Assembly: GCF_001807485.1 (NCBI RefSeq)
Contig: NZ_KV789171.1
Location: 1-64,000 of the forward strand
Source: Corynebacterium sp. HMSC08A12
GTDB taxonomy: Bacteria > Actinomycetota > Actinomycetes > Mycobacteriales > Mycobacteriaceae
Reading direction: 5' to 3'
Length of the DNA: 64,000 nt
Position numbers and translations under genes: made by a program. Under the pieces are notes generated by a model. That model did no database searches, had not been told where the DNA came from, and saw only the letters and a program-made list of their open reading frames with translations. Below, piece by piece: positions 15,890-24,617 of this stretch. Numbering within the stretch: position 1 is the first letter of the stretch; each line of letters opens with the position of its first letter.

Positions 15890-18787
15890 GTGGCACTTTA
15901 TAGGAAATATCGTCCGGCGACGTTTGCCGAGGTCGTGGGGCAATCCCACGTGACCGAGCCGTTGTCGGTGGCGCTGGATAGCGGGCGGATCAACCACGCA
16001 TACCTGTTTTCCGGGCCGCGCGGCTGCGGCAAGACGTCGTCGGCGCGCATCCTGGCTCGCTCGCTGAACTGCGTGGAAGGGCCAACGTCCACGCCCTGCG
16101 GAAAGTGCGAATCCTGTGTATCGCTGGCGCCCGGCGGGCCGGGGAACCTAGATGTGACGGAGCTGGACGCCGCCACGCACAACGGTGTGGACGACATGCG
16201 CGAGCTGCGCGAACGCGCCTTTTATGCGCCTGCGGAATCTCGCTACCGGGTGTTCATTATTGACGAGGCGCACATGATCTCCACGGCGGGTTTCAACGCC
16301 CTGCTGAAGATCGTGGAGGAGCCGCCGGAGCACCTGATCTTCATCTTCGCCACGACGGAGCCGGAGAAGCTGCTGCAGACGATTCGCTCCCGAACCCACA
16401 ACTACCCGTTCCGCCTGCTGGCGCCGCCGGATATGCGCGGACTGTTGGAGTCGGTGGTGTCCGGCGAGGGCGTGCCTGTGGAGGATGCGGTGTATCCGCT
16501 GGTCATCCGCGCGGGTGGCGGTTCGCCGCGTGACTCGCTGTCGATTATGGACCAGCTGCTGGCCGGTGCCGGGCCGGAGGGCGTGACGTACAACCGCGCG
16601 CTGGCCCTGCTGGGCGTGACGGATTCCACCCTGATCGACCGTGCTGTGGATGCGCTGGCGGAGCACGATTCCGCCGCGCTGTTCGCAGTGGTCGACGATG
16701 TGATTGATGCGGGGTACGACCCGCGCCGATTCAGTGAGGATCTGCTGGACCGCTTCCGCGACCTGCTGGTGGTACAGGCCGTGCCGGATGCGTTCGAACG
16801 CGGACTGGTGAACGCGCCGGAGGAGTCCCGTGACGTGCTGCGCGAGCAGGCGGAGAAGATGGGGCAGGCGACGCTGACGCGCTGTGCATCCCTGGTGAAC
16901 GAGGGGCTGGCGCAGATGCGCGGAGCCACGGCTCCGCGACTGTTGCTAGAGATCCTGTGTGCTCGCATGGCGCTGCCCGCCGCCGGCATGACTGTGGAGG
17001 CGCTGGCGCAGCGCGTGGAGGCCCTGGAGAAGGGGCACGGCGGGACTGTCGGTAGCGGTGCCGGTGGCGGCGCGGGACGTAGTGGTGCTGGCTCTGCGGC
17101 GGGCGCCGGTGCTGGAGCTGGTTCGGGTACTGGGACAGGAGCTGGTGCGGGAGCCGGCACGGGCGTGCGCGGCAGCCGGGCGGAGATGTTCGCCCGGCGC
17201 AGGAAGGCTGCGCAGGATGCAGCGCAGCAGTCTGCATCGGCGCAGCCTGAACCTGTGCAGCCTGAATCGGCTCAGTCGGAACCTGCGCAGCCTGCAGAGA
17301 AGGCACCGGAGCAAACGCCGCCAGCAGACCAGGTGTCAGCTGCGGAGCAGTCTCCGGTTCAGCCCGCCGAGTCCCCCGAGGCAGCGGAAGCTTCTCGAGC
17401 ACCTGAGACCTCGCCAGCGACTGAGCCGGAAGCTGCGCAGGAGTCCCCGGCCATCGCCGAGGCGCGCCGGGCGCGCGACATCATGCAGCGCCATCGCCAG
17501 GCCAGCGCTGCGGAAGCCGAGTCCCCGACTCAGAACGCAGCAAATGCGGAGGCATCACCGGCACCGACAGATTCTGAACCGGCGGAGACTTCGGCAGAGG
17601 CCCCGGCGGAAGCTTCGGCGGACGCGGCCGCCACAATTGATTCGGACTCCTGGGCGCGCATCATGGATGCCGTCCACGACCTGGACCTCAGCGCTTGGAT
17701 CGCCCTCCGAGGCGCCGCACCGCGCGCATCCCAGCCGACTCCGGGCGAGGTCCACGTTGACCACCACACCGGCTCACTAGCAAGGCTGGTCAGCGGGGCG
17801 AAGAACGCGGAAGTGTACTCGCAGGCTATCCAGAGTGTCACGGGAAGTTCCGCCCGCATCGTCGTCTACGTCGGCGACGAAGTTGTCGGCGACGGAGCCG
17901 CCGGAAGTGACGGAGCTACTGGAGCTACCGAGCCTGCAGGAGGCGATGAGCCGGGAAAAGCTGAACCGGCGGCGGCGCAGCCCTCCGCCGGTGAGGGACA
18001 AACGCCAGCCTCCACACCGGTGAACCCTGTGCCAGCGGAAACCCCGATGGACGCAGCGGCCTCGCGCAGCGCAGCCAGCAGCGCCCTGGAGCGCGCCCGC
18101 GCGATGGAAGAAGCGATGCGCAAGGCCTCGCACTCCCACCGGAACGCAGGCGCAGCGGGCGCGGGCGCAGCTGGCGCCGCTACTGGCAGCCGGGGAGTGG
18201 CAGGCACAGGCGCTGGAACTGCAGCCAATTCGGGTGAAGCAGCCGCCGCGCAGGAAGACCCGAACTCCGGCTGGCGCGCCCGCGCCGAACGAGCCAAGGC
18301 CCGCAAGAAATACAACATGGAAAACGGCTTCAACGGCGTCCCACTGCCCGACGAGCCGCCAGTTGATGCCTACGGAGACGCCCCCGTCGACAACTGGGGC
18401 GGCGGGGCGGCCGCTAACGCTGCAGCCGACCCAGCCGCCGACGCGCCGCTGCCGCCCGAACCCTCGGGCCCCTCTGATCCGTCCGATTCTTCCGTTCTCT
18501 CCGGCCCGCCTGGATCTTCTGCGCCGTCGGGCCCATCTGCACAGTCAGCGTCATCTGGGCCTTCCGCACGGACGGCAGAACCCTCGTCCCGAGCCGCTAA
18601 CCGCCAGCCCCACGCTGGGGTGGGCGGTGCTGGGGCCGAGGGGGCGTCACAAAGAACAGAACAAAATGAACGCGACGAACTACTCGCCGACCTCGAGCGC
18701 GCACCCGGCGAACGCGACCACCGCACGCCGCTGGAAATCGCAGGTGAACTGATCGAAAAGAGTCTCGGCGCGGAGAGAGTTCGCTAA
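15890..18787 (+). CDS. dnaX: DNA polymerase III subunits gamma/tau
   Basis: This is the clamp-loader ATPase of the replisome. Domains are a AAA+ core with G-P-R-G-C-G-K-T-S (about residues 43-51), a zinc module with C-V-E-G-P-T-S-T-P-C-G-K-C-E-S-C near 64-79, the Walker B I-I-D-E-A-H near 122, and the collar domain to about residue 375. A very long tail, nearly 590 residues, is rich in Ala, Ser, Pro, Glu and Gly. Within it a more structured block near residues 580-665 (W-A-R-I-M-D-A-V-H-D-L-D-L-S-A-W) is probably the tau segment that binds DnaE. At 965 residues it is among the longer DnaX proteins. Start GTG 15890 gives V-A-L-Y-R-K-Y-R-P, the canonical beginning. Confidence 0.95.
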   Translation: MALYRKYRPATFAEVVGQSHVTEPLSVALDSGRINHAYLFSGPRGCGKTSSARILARSLNCVEGPTSTPCGKCESCVSLAPGGPGNLDVTELDAATHNGVDDMRELRERAFYAPAESRYRVFIIDEAHMISTAGFNALLKIVEEPPEHLIFIFATTEPEKLLQTIRSRTHNYPFRLLAPPDMRGLLESVVSGEGVPVEDAVYPLVIRAGGGSPRDSLSIMDQLLAGAGPEGVTYNRALALLGVTDSTLIDRAVDALAEHDSAALFAVVDDVIDAGYDPRRFSEDLLDRFRDLLVVQAVPDAFERGLVNAPEESRDVLREQAEKMGQATLTRCASLVNEGLAQMRGATAPRLLLEILCARMALPAAGMTVEALAQRVEALEKGHGGTVGSGAGGGAGRSGAGSAAGAGAGAGSGTGTGAGAGAGTGVRGSRAEMFARRRKAAQDAAQQSASAQPEPVQPESAQSEPAQPAEKAPEQTPPADQVSAAEQSPVQPAESPEAAEASRAPETSPATEPEAAQESPAIAEARRARDIMQRHRQASAAEAESPTQNAANAEASPAPTDSEPAETSAEAPAEASADAAATIDSDSWARIMDAVHDLDLSAWIALRGAAPRASQPTPGEVHVDHHTGSLARLVSGAKNAEVYSQAIQSVTGSSARIVVYVGDEVVGDGAAGSDGATGATEPAGGDEPGKAEPAAAQPSAGEGQTPASTPVNPVPAETPMDAAASRSAASSALERARAMEEAMRKASHSHRNAGAAGAGAAGAATGSRGVAGTGAGTAANSGEAAAAQEDPNSGWRARAERAKARKKYNMENGFNGVPLPDEPPVDAYGDAPVDNWGGGAAANAAADPAADAPLPPEPSGPSDPSDSSVLSGPPGSSAPSGPSAQSASSGPSARTAEPSSRAANRQPHAGVGGAGAEGASQRTEQNERDELLADLERAPGERDHRTPLEIAGELIEKSLGAERVR
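18639..18656 (+). repeat. Copy of the GGCGTCA word in the dnaX tail
   Basis: GAGGGGGCGTCACAAAGA lies in the unconserved linker just before the last 45 residues of DnaX, encoding G-A-S-Q-R. Confidence 0.75.
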
Positions 18788-18904
18788 GCGTGAACACAAC
18801 CATCCGCACACGCGAAGGTGCCTGACACGCCTGTCCGGGCCGACCGGTACAGTTGTGGAAGAACTAAAACCCAAGCACGAAAAAACCGACGAAAGGTAAA
18901 CAGA

Positions 18905-19219
18905 ATGAGCCAGCCAGACATGAACCAGCTGATGCAGCAGGCCCAGCAGATGCAGGCACAGCTGCAGGAAGCACAGCGCGAGATCGCCGCCTCCACCGTC
19001 AAGGGCGAGGCAGGCAATGGCCTGGTCACCATTTCCGTCGCAGGCTCCGGCGAGGTCACCGACATGGAGATCGACCCGAAGATCGTCGACCCTGAAGACA
19101 TCGACACCCTGAAGGACCTGCTGCTCGGCGCGTTCAAGGACGCAAACCAGAAGCTGCAGACCCTCGCCGAGGAGAAAATGGGCCCGCTGTCCCAGGGCAT
19201 GAGCGGCCTGGGCTTCTAA
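18905..19219 (+). CDS. ybaB: YbaB/EbfC nucleoid-associated protein
   Basis: This 104-residue dimeric DNA-binding protein is found next to recR in many bacteria and is thought to act in nucleoid structure or recombination. The N-terminus is a Gln/Met-rich helix (M-N-Q-L-M-Q-Q-A-Q-Q-M-Q), followed by a beta sheet (V-T-I-S-V-A-G-S-G-E-V) and a C-terminal helix, as in the family. The ATG at 18905 is chosen over earlier in-frame codons because GAAAGG precedes it by about 8 nt. It lies 30 nt before recR, so dnaX-ybaB-recR is likely one transcription unit. Confidence 0.93.
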   Translation: MSQPDMNQLMQQAQQMQAQLQEAQREIAASTVKGEAGNGLVTISVAGSGEVTDMEIDPKIVDPEDIDTLKDLLLGAFKDANQKLQTLAEEKMGPLSQGMSGLGF

Positions 19220-19249
19220 GCCTTCTAAGAACTCCAAAGCGAGACCTAG

Positions 19250-20026
19250 TTGTTCGAAGGACCACTACAGGACGTCATCGACGAATTCTCCCGGCTGCCC
19301 GGCATCGGGCCGAAAAGCGCGCAACGCATCGCGCTGCATCTGCTGAACGAGGAGCCGGAGGACATCGAACGCTTCCAAAGCGCACTCGGTCGCCTGCAGC
19401 GCGGCGTGACGTTCTGCCGTATCTGCCACAACATCTCCCAAGAAGATGTGTGCCGGATCTGCGCGGACTCCAACCGCGACAAAAGCATCATCTGCGTGGT
19501 CGAGGAATCCAAAGACATTCAGGTGATCGAACGCACCGCGGAATACCGCGGGCGCTACCACGTCCTCGGCGGGGCACTCGACCCGCTGAACGGCATCGGG
19601 CCGAAGGAACTGAACGTCACGCCCCTGGTGCAGCGCATCGGCGGGGCGCTGCCAGACGTCGCGCTCGGCGCGAAGGGCGGCGGGGCTTCTCTTGGCGACG
19701 CCGACACGCCCGCCGGTGGCGATCCCAACGGCGCGGACGCAGCTGAAACGGGCAATGCCGAAACGGCTGCCGTCAAGACCGACGTCAAGACCGACGTCAA
19801 GACCGACGTCGAGTACGACGAAGCCCCCGAGATCACCGAAGTCATCATCGCCACCGACCCGAACACGGAAGGCGAGGCAACAGCCTCCTACCTCGGCCGC
19901 CTGCTGCGCGACTTCCCCGGTCTGACGGTCACGCGCCTGGCCTCGGGCATTCCAATGGGCGGGGACTTGGAGTTCGTCGACGAGCTCACCCTGTCCCGCG
20001 CATTCGCCGGCCGCACCGCGCTGTAG
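19250..20026 (+). CDS. recR: Recombination mediator RecR with an inserted low-complexity loop
   Basis: RecR works in gap repair with RecF/RecO. Domains are a helix-hairpin-helix ([11 protein letters not shown], about residues 16-26), a zinc finger C-R-I-C ... C-R-I-C (56-74), and a Toprim domain starting at I-I-C-V-V-E-E and continuing to [12 protein letters not shown]. Between Q-R-I-G-G-A-L-P and E-I-T-E-V-I-I-A-T it carries about 40 extra residues, including three tandem K-T-D-V units (12-bp repeats near 19774-19812). This makes it 258 residues against about 200-218. The start is TTG at 19250, which gives the canonical F-E-G-P-L-Q-D. A copy of the interspersed word lies in the insert (19696-19702). 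Confidence 0.93.
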   Translation: MFEGPLQDVIDEFSRLPGIGPKSAQRIALHLLNEEPEDIERFQSALGRLQRGVTFCRICHNISQEDVCRICADSNRDKSIICVVEESKDIQVIERTAEYRGRYHVLGGALDPLNGIGPKELNVTPLVQRIGGALPDVALGAKGGGASLGDADTPAGGDPNGADAAETGNAETAAVKTDVKTDVKTDVEYDEAPEITEVIIATDPNTEGEATASYLGRLLRDFPGLTVTRLASGIPMGGDLEFVDELTLSRAFAGRTAL

Positions 20027-20036
20027 CGCTCGGCGC

Positions 20037-20828
20037 TTAGAGGCGTTCCTTTCTTAGCGACGCCACCTCGCGCTCCAACTGCTCCGCCAGCTCACCCTGG
20101 AACTCGGGCAGCTCGTTGAGCCCAACCCCCATTGCGCGGGCGAGCAGCCAGTCCGCCAACTGGGGATTCCTGGCGAGCACGGGGCCGTGCATGTACGTCG
20201 CCACGACGGAGCCCTGCACGGCGCCTTCGGCGCGCGTCTGCCGGTGAGCATCCTCGCCGGACAGCCCCGCAGCCTCCGCTCCGTGGGCATCGGTGTTGCC
20301 CGTGCCGCGGGTCAGACGTCCCAGCGGCTCCGCGTCCGCACCCAGGATCGTCGCACCCATGTGGTTAGCGAATCCCGTCAGCGGTTCGGTCAGGCCTGCC
20401 CCGCCGGTCACGGCGGAGGCTGCCGGGGTGGAGGCGATCTCGCCGATCATGCGCTCGGCGAGTTGGGATGTGGTGGCGTCAATAAGACCCAACCCCTCGA
20501 TCGTGCGACCATGGCTGGTGAAGGACCGGCCAAACACCTGCAGACCTGCGCAAATAGCCAGAACCGGGCGGCCGGCGGCGACCGCGCGGGAAATGCCGCC
20601 ATCGCTGATCAGGTGCTCCGCCGCCAGAACCTGTGCGGTATCCTCGCCGCCGCCGACGGTGTAAACGTCCAGGGACTCCGGGACGGGCTCGCCCAGGTGG
20701 ATAGGGTGAATCTCCGCCGACATGCCGCGCATGCGGGCGCGCTGACGCAGCACCAGGGCGTTGCCATCGTCGCCATACGTGCCCAGCACGTCTGGCAGAA
20801 TCAGGCCGATGTTCAGCTCAGCGTTCAT
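20037..20828 (-). CDS. gatD: Lipid II isoglutaminyl synthase, glutaminase subunit
   Basis: GatD releases ammonia from glutamine for MurT, which amidates the alpha-carboxyl of D-Glu in lipid II. This 263-residue class I glutaminase of the CobB/CobQ type shows its nucleophile in A-I-C-A-G-L-Q (Cys near residue 94) and the later His in Y-M-H-G-P (near 214). A stretch between residues 130 and 200 is richer in Ala/Thr/Gly than usual. It abuts murT: the murT stop and the gatD ATG are adjacent, which implies coupled synthesis of the two subunits. The 3' end overlaps a copy of the CGACGCC word (20058-20064). Confidence 0.92.
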   Translation of the reverse strand: MNAELNIGLILPDVLGTYGDDGNALVLRQRARMRGMSAEIHPIHLGEPVPESLDVYTVGGGEDTAQVLAAEHLISDGGISRAVAAGRPVLAICAGLQVFGRSFTSHGRTIEGLGLIDATTSQLAERMIGEIASTPAASAVTGGAGLTEPLTGFANHMGATILGADAEPLGRLTRGTGNTDAHGAEAAGLSGEDAHRQTRAEGAVQGSVVATYMHGPVLARNPQLADWLLARAMGVGLNELPEFQGELAEQLEREVASLRKERL

Positions 20829-22259
20829 TTACGCTTCCCCTTCCTTGTCCAGCACCCGCTTCAGATCGCGGAACGCCGTGTAGTTCGCCAGGACCTCCAC
20901 GCGGCCCGGCGGGCAGGAACGAATCGCCGCCACCGTGTCCTTAATCAGATTGTGCTCGACCGCGGCGTAGCCCAGGCGGACGGCCAGATCCGTGCCGCGC
21001 TCGCCGGCGGCCACCACGTGCACACCCTCGAAGTTTTCGAAGCGCACATCCCACAGCCACGACAGGTCCTGGCCGTCGGCGACCTGCCCATTTACACTGA
21101 TCACGAGGCTATCAGCGGTGCGGTCCACCATCGAGAGGGCCTCCTGCCAGCCGGCGGGGTTCTTCGCCAGCATCAGGCGCACCTCGTGGTTGCCGAAGTG
21201 GACCACGGAGTAGCGGCCTGCGACGTTATCCACCTTCTCCGCGGCTGCGATGGCCTGTTCGGTGGAGATGCGCTCGGGGAGCAGCTCGCTCAAAGCCACG
21301 GCGGCGGCGACGGCCTGGGTGGCGTTGCCGCGGTTTGCGTTGCCCGGGAGGGTCAGGTTCATCGGGTGGAGCTTGCCCTCGCGGTCGATAAGACCCTCTT
21401 CAGTGATGCGCCAATCGGGCTGTGGCCTGCGGAATTCGCGGCCGTCCGGGAGCTTCTTCGCCGCGAACCAGTCCACCACGCCATCCTCGCCAGTGCGGTG
21501 GATGATCGCGCCTTCCGTGCGCGGGCAGCTAGTGGAATCGCCGGCCCAGCCGAAACCAGCGCTGACCCACTGGACGTTCGGGGAATCCCAGGCGACGGAG
21601 GTGACGGAAACATCGTCGCAGTTGGCGATGACCTGCATGTTCGGGCGCGCTTCCACACACGCGCGCAGGGCACGTTCGATCTTGTTGATCTCGCCCACGC
21701 GGTCCAGCTGGTCGCGCGAGAGGTTCAGCAGCACCAGCACGTCCGCGTCGAGTTTCTCGGCGATCTTGGGGACGTGCAGCTCGTCGACTTCGAGCACAAC
21801 TGTGTCTGCGTCGCGGCCGGCGAGCAGCGCGCTGATCACGCCTGCGTCCATGTTGTCGCCGCCCTCGTTGGTGCAGACGGTCGCGGCTGTGCGGACGGCG
21901 CCGGCCAGCATGCGGGTGGTTGTGGACTTGCCATTTGTTCCCGTGACCAGCACCGTTGGGCGCTTCTGGCCGCCCTTGCCGGCGCCGAGGCTCGCCAGCA
22001 GCTGCGGGTCGATTGCCCCGCCGACCAGGCCGCCGATCATGCCGCCGGCCCCTCGCCCTGCCTTTCTTGACGCCCACGTCGCCAGCTGCGCCATGCGAAT
22101 CGCAACGGAGCTGCGGAACCGCTGCAGCGCGGAGCGGCGTGCGCCGGCGGGCTGAGCGCCGGCAGCTTGGGTGCCCTGCTGCCCGGTGTTCTGGGCGCCC
22201 TGCGGCCCGGAGTGCTGCGTGCCCGCAGGCTGTACGCCGGTTCGATCAGAGTTATCCAT
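20829..22259 (-). CDS. murT: Lipid II isoglutaminyl synthase, MurT subunit
   Basis: This Mur-ligase-like ATPase pairs with GatD to convert D-iGlu to D-iGln in peptidoglycan precursors. Motifs are the P-loop V-T-G-T-N-G-K-S-T-T-T (about residues 104-114), the middle domain with L-N-L-S-R-D-Q-L-D-R, and the C-terminal MurT/DUF1727 domain (N-P-A-G-W-Q-E-A-L). The first 40 residues are a Gln/Gly/Ala-rich tail that other MurT proteins lack. Downstream of that tail the word GGGCGTCAAGAAAGGC encodes W-A-S-R-K. The protein is cytosolic or membrane-associated. It is the first gene of a two-gene unit. Confidence 0.92.
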   Translation of the reverse strand: MDNSDRTGVQPAGTQHSGPQGAQNTGQQGTQAAGAQPAGARRSALQRFRSSVAIRMAQLATWASRKAGRGAGGMIGGLVGGAIDPQLLASLGAGKGGQKRPTVLVTGTNGKSTTTRMLAGAVRTAATVCTNEGGDNMDAGVISALLAGRDADTVVLEVDELHVPKIAEKLDADVLVLLNLSRDQLDRVGEINKIERALRACVEARPNMQVIANCDDVSVTSVAWDSPNVQWVSAGFGWAGDSTSCPRTEGAIIHRTGEDGVVDWFAAKKLPDGREFRRPQPDWRITEEGLIDREGKLHPMNLTLPGNANRGNATQAVAAAVALSELLPERISTEQAIAAAEKVDNVAGRYSVVHFGNHEVRLMLAKNPAGWQEALSMVDRTADSLVISVNGQVADGQDLSWLWDVRFENFEGVHVVAAGERGTDLAVRLGYAAVEHNLIKDTVAAIRSCPPGRVEVLANYTAFRDLKRVLDKEGEA

Positions 22260-22325
22260 GGGGATTAAGTGTACCCGCAGGGGCGTGCTGGAATTTGGAG
22301 GCTGGCGCGCCGAGCCTGATGAACA

Positions 22326-22682
22326 TTAGTCCATCTGGAGGATCGTGCGGAGTTCGGCAAAAAGTTGGGGCTGTACCTGGTGCATGACTGTGCGACCGGT
22401 TCGTATCTTGCGGAGCAGGCCTGCCTGGGTAAGCCGTTTTAGATGGTGGGAGACCGTAGGCTGGCTAAGCCCAGTAATATCTGCCAGCCGGTTTACACTG
22501 ATAGGCTCGCAGCCCTTGGCTGCCAGGTGGGAGAGTATTTGCAAGCGGGCGGGGTCGGATAGGACTTTGAACAAGGTGGCATAACGGGTGGCCTCAGGAT
22601 CCGATAGCGGTCCTTTGCTCAAGGAACAGCATGTGGAGATGTCTGCGAGCGGAAAAATTTGCGGAGTGGCCATACGGAGCAT
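22326..22682 (-). CDS. arsR: ArsR-family arsenical repressor
   Basis: This 118-residue winged-helix repressor of the arsenic operon belongs to the actinobacterial type. In place of the E. coli E-L-C-V-C-D-L motif, the thiol ligands are a Cys pair at S-T-C-C-S-L near residues 17-20 and possibly Cys near 57. The helix-turn-helix reads I-T-G-L-S-Q-P-T-V-S-H-H-L-K-R-L. The start at 22682 has no Shine-Dalgarno; 22673 is an alternative. It is divergent from acr3 across a 97-bp region with inverted repeats, which it presumably binds. Local DNA is visibly less GC-rich than its surroundings. Confidence 0.9.
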   Translation of the reverse strand: MLRMATPQIFPLADISTCCSLSKGPLSDPEATRYATLFKVLSDPARLQILSHLAAKGCEPISVNRLADITGLSQPTVSHHLKRLTQAGLLRKIRTGRTVMHQVQPQLFAELRTILQMD

Positions 22683-22687
22683 CTTAT

Positions 22688-22763
22688 ATTGACAGATATC
22701 AATATGCCATTTATATTGACAGACATCAATATGTCATTTGGTTTTATATCGACGTGTGTCAAT
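22688..22763. promoter_or_regulatory. Three ArsR operator-like inverted repeats
   Basis: ATTGACAGATATCAAT (22688-22703), ATTGACAGACATCAAT (near 22714-22729) and the weaker ATCGACGTGTGTCAAT (near 22748-22763) are spaced across the divergent arsR/acr3 promoters. They match the general ATTGAN6TCAAT form of ArsR sites. Two full-strength copies next to arsR suggest autoregulation. Confidence 0.8.
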
Positions 22764-22779
22764 GTCTAAGGAAGGTTGC

Positions 22780-23871
22780 ATGACAGCTTCACAGCGCCCG
22801 CAGATGTCCTTTTTGGATAGGTTCCTGCCCGTGTGGATTATCCTTGCGATGTTTGCTGGACTGCTCGTTAATCGGGTGGTGCCAGAAATTGGAGCGAAGC
22901 TCGGGGAGCTGGAGGTGGGAGGGATCTCGCTTCCGATCGCGCTCGGCCTGCTGGTCATGATGTATCCGCCGCTGGCGAAGGTTCGCTACGACAAAACCCG
23001 GCAGATTGCGGCGGATAAGCGCCTGATGGCGGTTTCCCTTGCCCTCAACTGGGTTGTTGGGCCAGCGTTGATGTTCATCCTGGCCTGGGTATGTTTGCCC
23101 GACGAGCCTGAGCTGCGCACCGGGCTGATCATCGTCGGCCTGGCCCGATGCATCGCGATGGTTCTGGTGTGGTCAGAGCTGTCCTGCGGGGATAGGGAGT
23201 TGACCGCCGTCCTGGTGGCGGTCAACTCTGTTTTCCAAGTGCTCATGTTTGGAGTGCTGGGCTGGTTTTATCTGCAGATTCTCCCCGGCTGGCTGGGGCT
23301 TCCTACAACCTCGGCAGACTTTTCCTTCTGGTCGATCGTGGTATCTGTCCTGGTTTTCCTGGGTATCCCGTTGGCGGCTGGCTTGGCTTCCCGCGTGCTC
23401 GGGGAGAGGTTGAAGGGGCAGCAATGGTACGAGGAAAAGTTCTTGCCCGCGATCTCTCCCCTCGCGTTGATTGGTCTGCTTTATACGATCGTGCTTCTGT
23501 TTGCGCTGCAGGGAGAGCAGATTACGGACAACCCGTGGGCGGTGGCTCGGACGGCGGTTCCGTTGGTGGCCTACTTCGCTGGAATGTTCGCCCTGGCGCT
23601 GGCTGTGTCCAAGGCTGCGGGGTTGAACTACGCTCAGTCTGCATCGGTTTCTTTTACTGCTGCGGGAAATAACTTTGAGCTTGCTATCGCTGTGTCAATC
23701 GGGACTTTTGGAGCGACTTCTGCGCAGGCATTGGCCGGAACTATTGGCCCGCTTATTGAGATTCCGGTGCTCGTTGGACTGGTTTACGTCATGCTCTGGA
23801 TAGGGCCAAAACTTTTCGCCGGGGATCCGACGCTGCCTACTCGGTCGGGTAGCCCCAAACGATTCGGTTAA
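22780..23871 (+). CDS. acr3: Acr3-type arsenite efflux permease
   Basis: This 363-residue permease has about ten TM helices and expels arsenite from the cell. The conserved Cys that is essential in coryneform Acr3 sits in [11 protein letters not shown] near residue 124, and the [10 protein letters not shown] motif near 300 is typical of Acr3 rather than ArsB. The ATG at 22780 follows AAGGAAGG by about 5 nt; earlier in-frame codons fall in the operator region. arsC follows after 17 nt. Confidence 0.92.
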   Translation: MTASQRPQMSFLDRFLPVWIILAMFAGLLVNRVVPEIGAKLGELEVGGISLPIALGLLVMMYPPLAKVRYDKTRQIAADKRLMAVSLALNWVVGPALMFILAWVCLPDEPELRTGLIIVGLARCIAMVLVWSELSCGDRELTAVLVAVNSVFQVLMFGVLGWFYLQILPGWLGLPTTSADFSFWSIVVSVLVFLGIPLAAGLASRVLGERLKGQQWYEEKFLPAISPLALIGLLYTIVLLFALQGEQITDNPWAVARTAVPLVAYFAGMFALALAVSKAAGLNYAQSASVSFTAAGNNFELAIAVSIGTFGATSAQALAGTIGPLIEIPVLVGLVYVMLWIGPKLFAGDPTLPTRSGSPKRFG

Positions 23872-23888
23872 TGAGGGAGCGAATCAAA

Positions 23889-24308
23889 ATGAGCACGAAA
23901 CCTAAAGTTCTCTTTGTTTGTGTAGGTAACGGCGGGAAGTCGCAGATGGCTGCTGCTCTAGCCGAAAAGCATGCTGGTGAGATGATTGAGATATATTCCG
24001 CTGGCACCAAACCAGCCGAAAAGCTAAACGCTGAGTCGGTGGAAGCTATAAGTGAAGTCGGCGCTGATATGGCCGGCGGCCACCCGAAGGATGTTGATTC
24101 AACTTTGCTGCGGGATGTTGATCGCGTGATCATTCTCGGAAAGGATGCGCAGCTCGAGCTTCCAGATGAAGCGCGAGGCAATCTTCAGCGGTGGGTTACT
24201 GACGAGCCTTCCGCGCGTGGGGTAGAGGGCATGGAGCGCATGCGGCTGATCCGTGATGATATCGACGCCCGCGTGCAGTCGCTCGTTGCCGAGTTGCTTG
24301 ACGATTGA
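23889..24308 (+). CDS. arsC: Arsenate reductase, low-molecular-weight phosphatase fold
   Basis: It reduces arsenate to arsenite for export by Acr3. The 139-residue protein has the P-loop C-V-G-N-G-G-K-S-Q near residue 11. This Cys-x5-Ser type, with no second catalytic Cys pair visible, matches the coryneform enzymes known to use mycothiol and mycoredoxin. The conserved D-E-P near the C-terminus is present. ATG at 23889 is preceded by GAGGGAGCG. It ends the arsenic unit, and repeat copy 4 lies 130 bp downstream. Confidence 0.9.
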   Translation: MSTKPKVLFVCVGNGGKSQMAAALAEKHAGEMIEIYSAGTKPAEKLNAESVEAISEVGADMAGGHPKDVDSTLLRDVDRVIILGKDAQLELPDEARGNLQRWVTDEPSARGVEGMERMRLIRDDIDARVQSLVAELLDD

Positions 24309-24438
24309 GAGCGGACAGTCTCCGAGCCCGTTTGAGCGTTTTTATTGGCGCCCGCGGGCTCGGGTGGGTGCAAATCAGCCTGACGGACGTCGTAGGTTTG
24401 CCGCGAGTTTGCAACATTTCCGACACTAAAAGGGATCA

Positions 24439-24550
24439 ATGTCCCAAATCTTCCACTCTGTTTTTATAGCTTTCTATTTGCGCAGGTCAGAGTGGGTGCA
24501 TATTTTTGCTTCACACTTGCTAGCTGCTGAAAGTGGAAGATTTGGGACAT
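24439..24550 (+). repeat. 112-bp inverted-repeat element, copy 4 (matched arms)
   Basis: ATGTCCCAAATCTTCCAC at the left is perfectly inverted at the right. The centre has TTTGCGCAGGTCAGAG. It resembles copy 2 (3463-3571), with almost identical outer 30 bp and a diverged interior. It sits between arsC and the dnaQ-like gene, in a 309-bp gap that has no other recognisable feature. Confidence 0.9.
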
Positions 24551-24617
24551 CCGTAACTTTGTAAGCCAGCTGGGAGGTTCCGGCGTGGTATTGGTGGGGC
24601 TAGTGATCTCAATGGGG

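Noticed and set aside
20187..22070. A 627-codon open frame on the plus strand
   Set aside because: It is antisense to murT and gatD, which show clear motifs. The translated sequence is His/Arg/Gln-rich shadow typical of high-G+C antisense frames.
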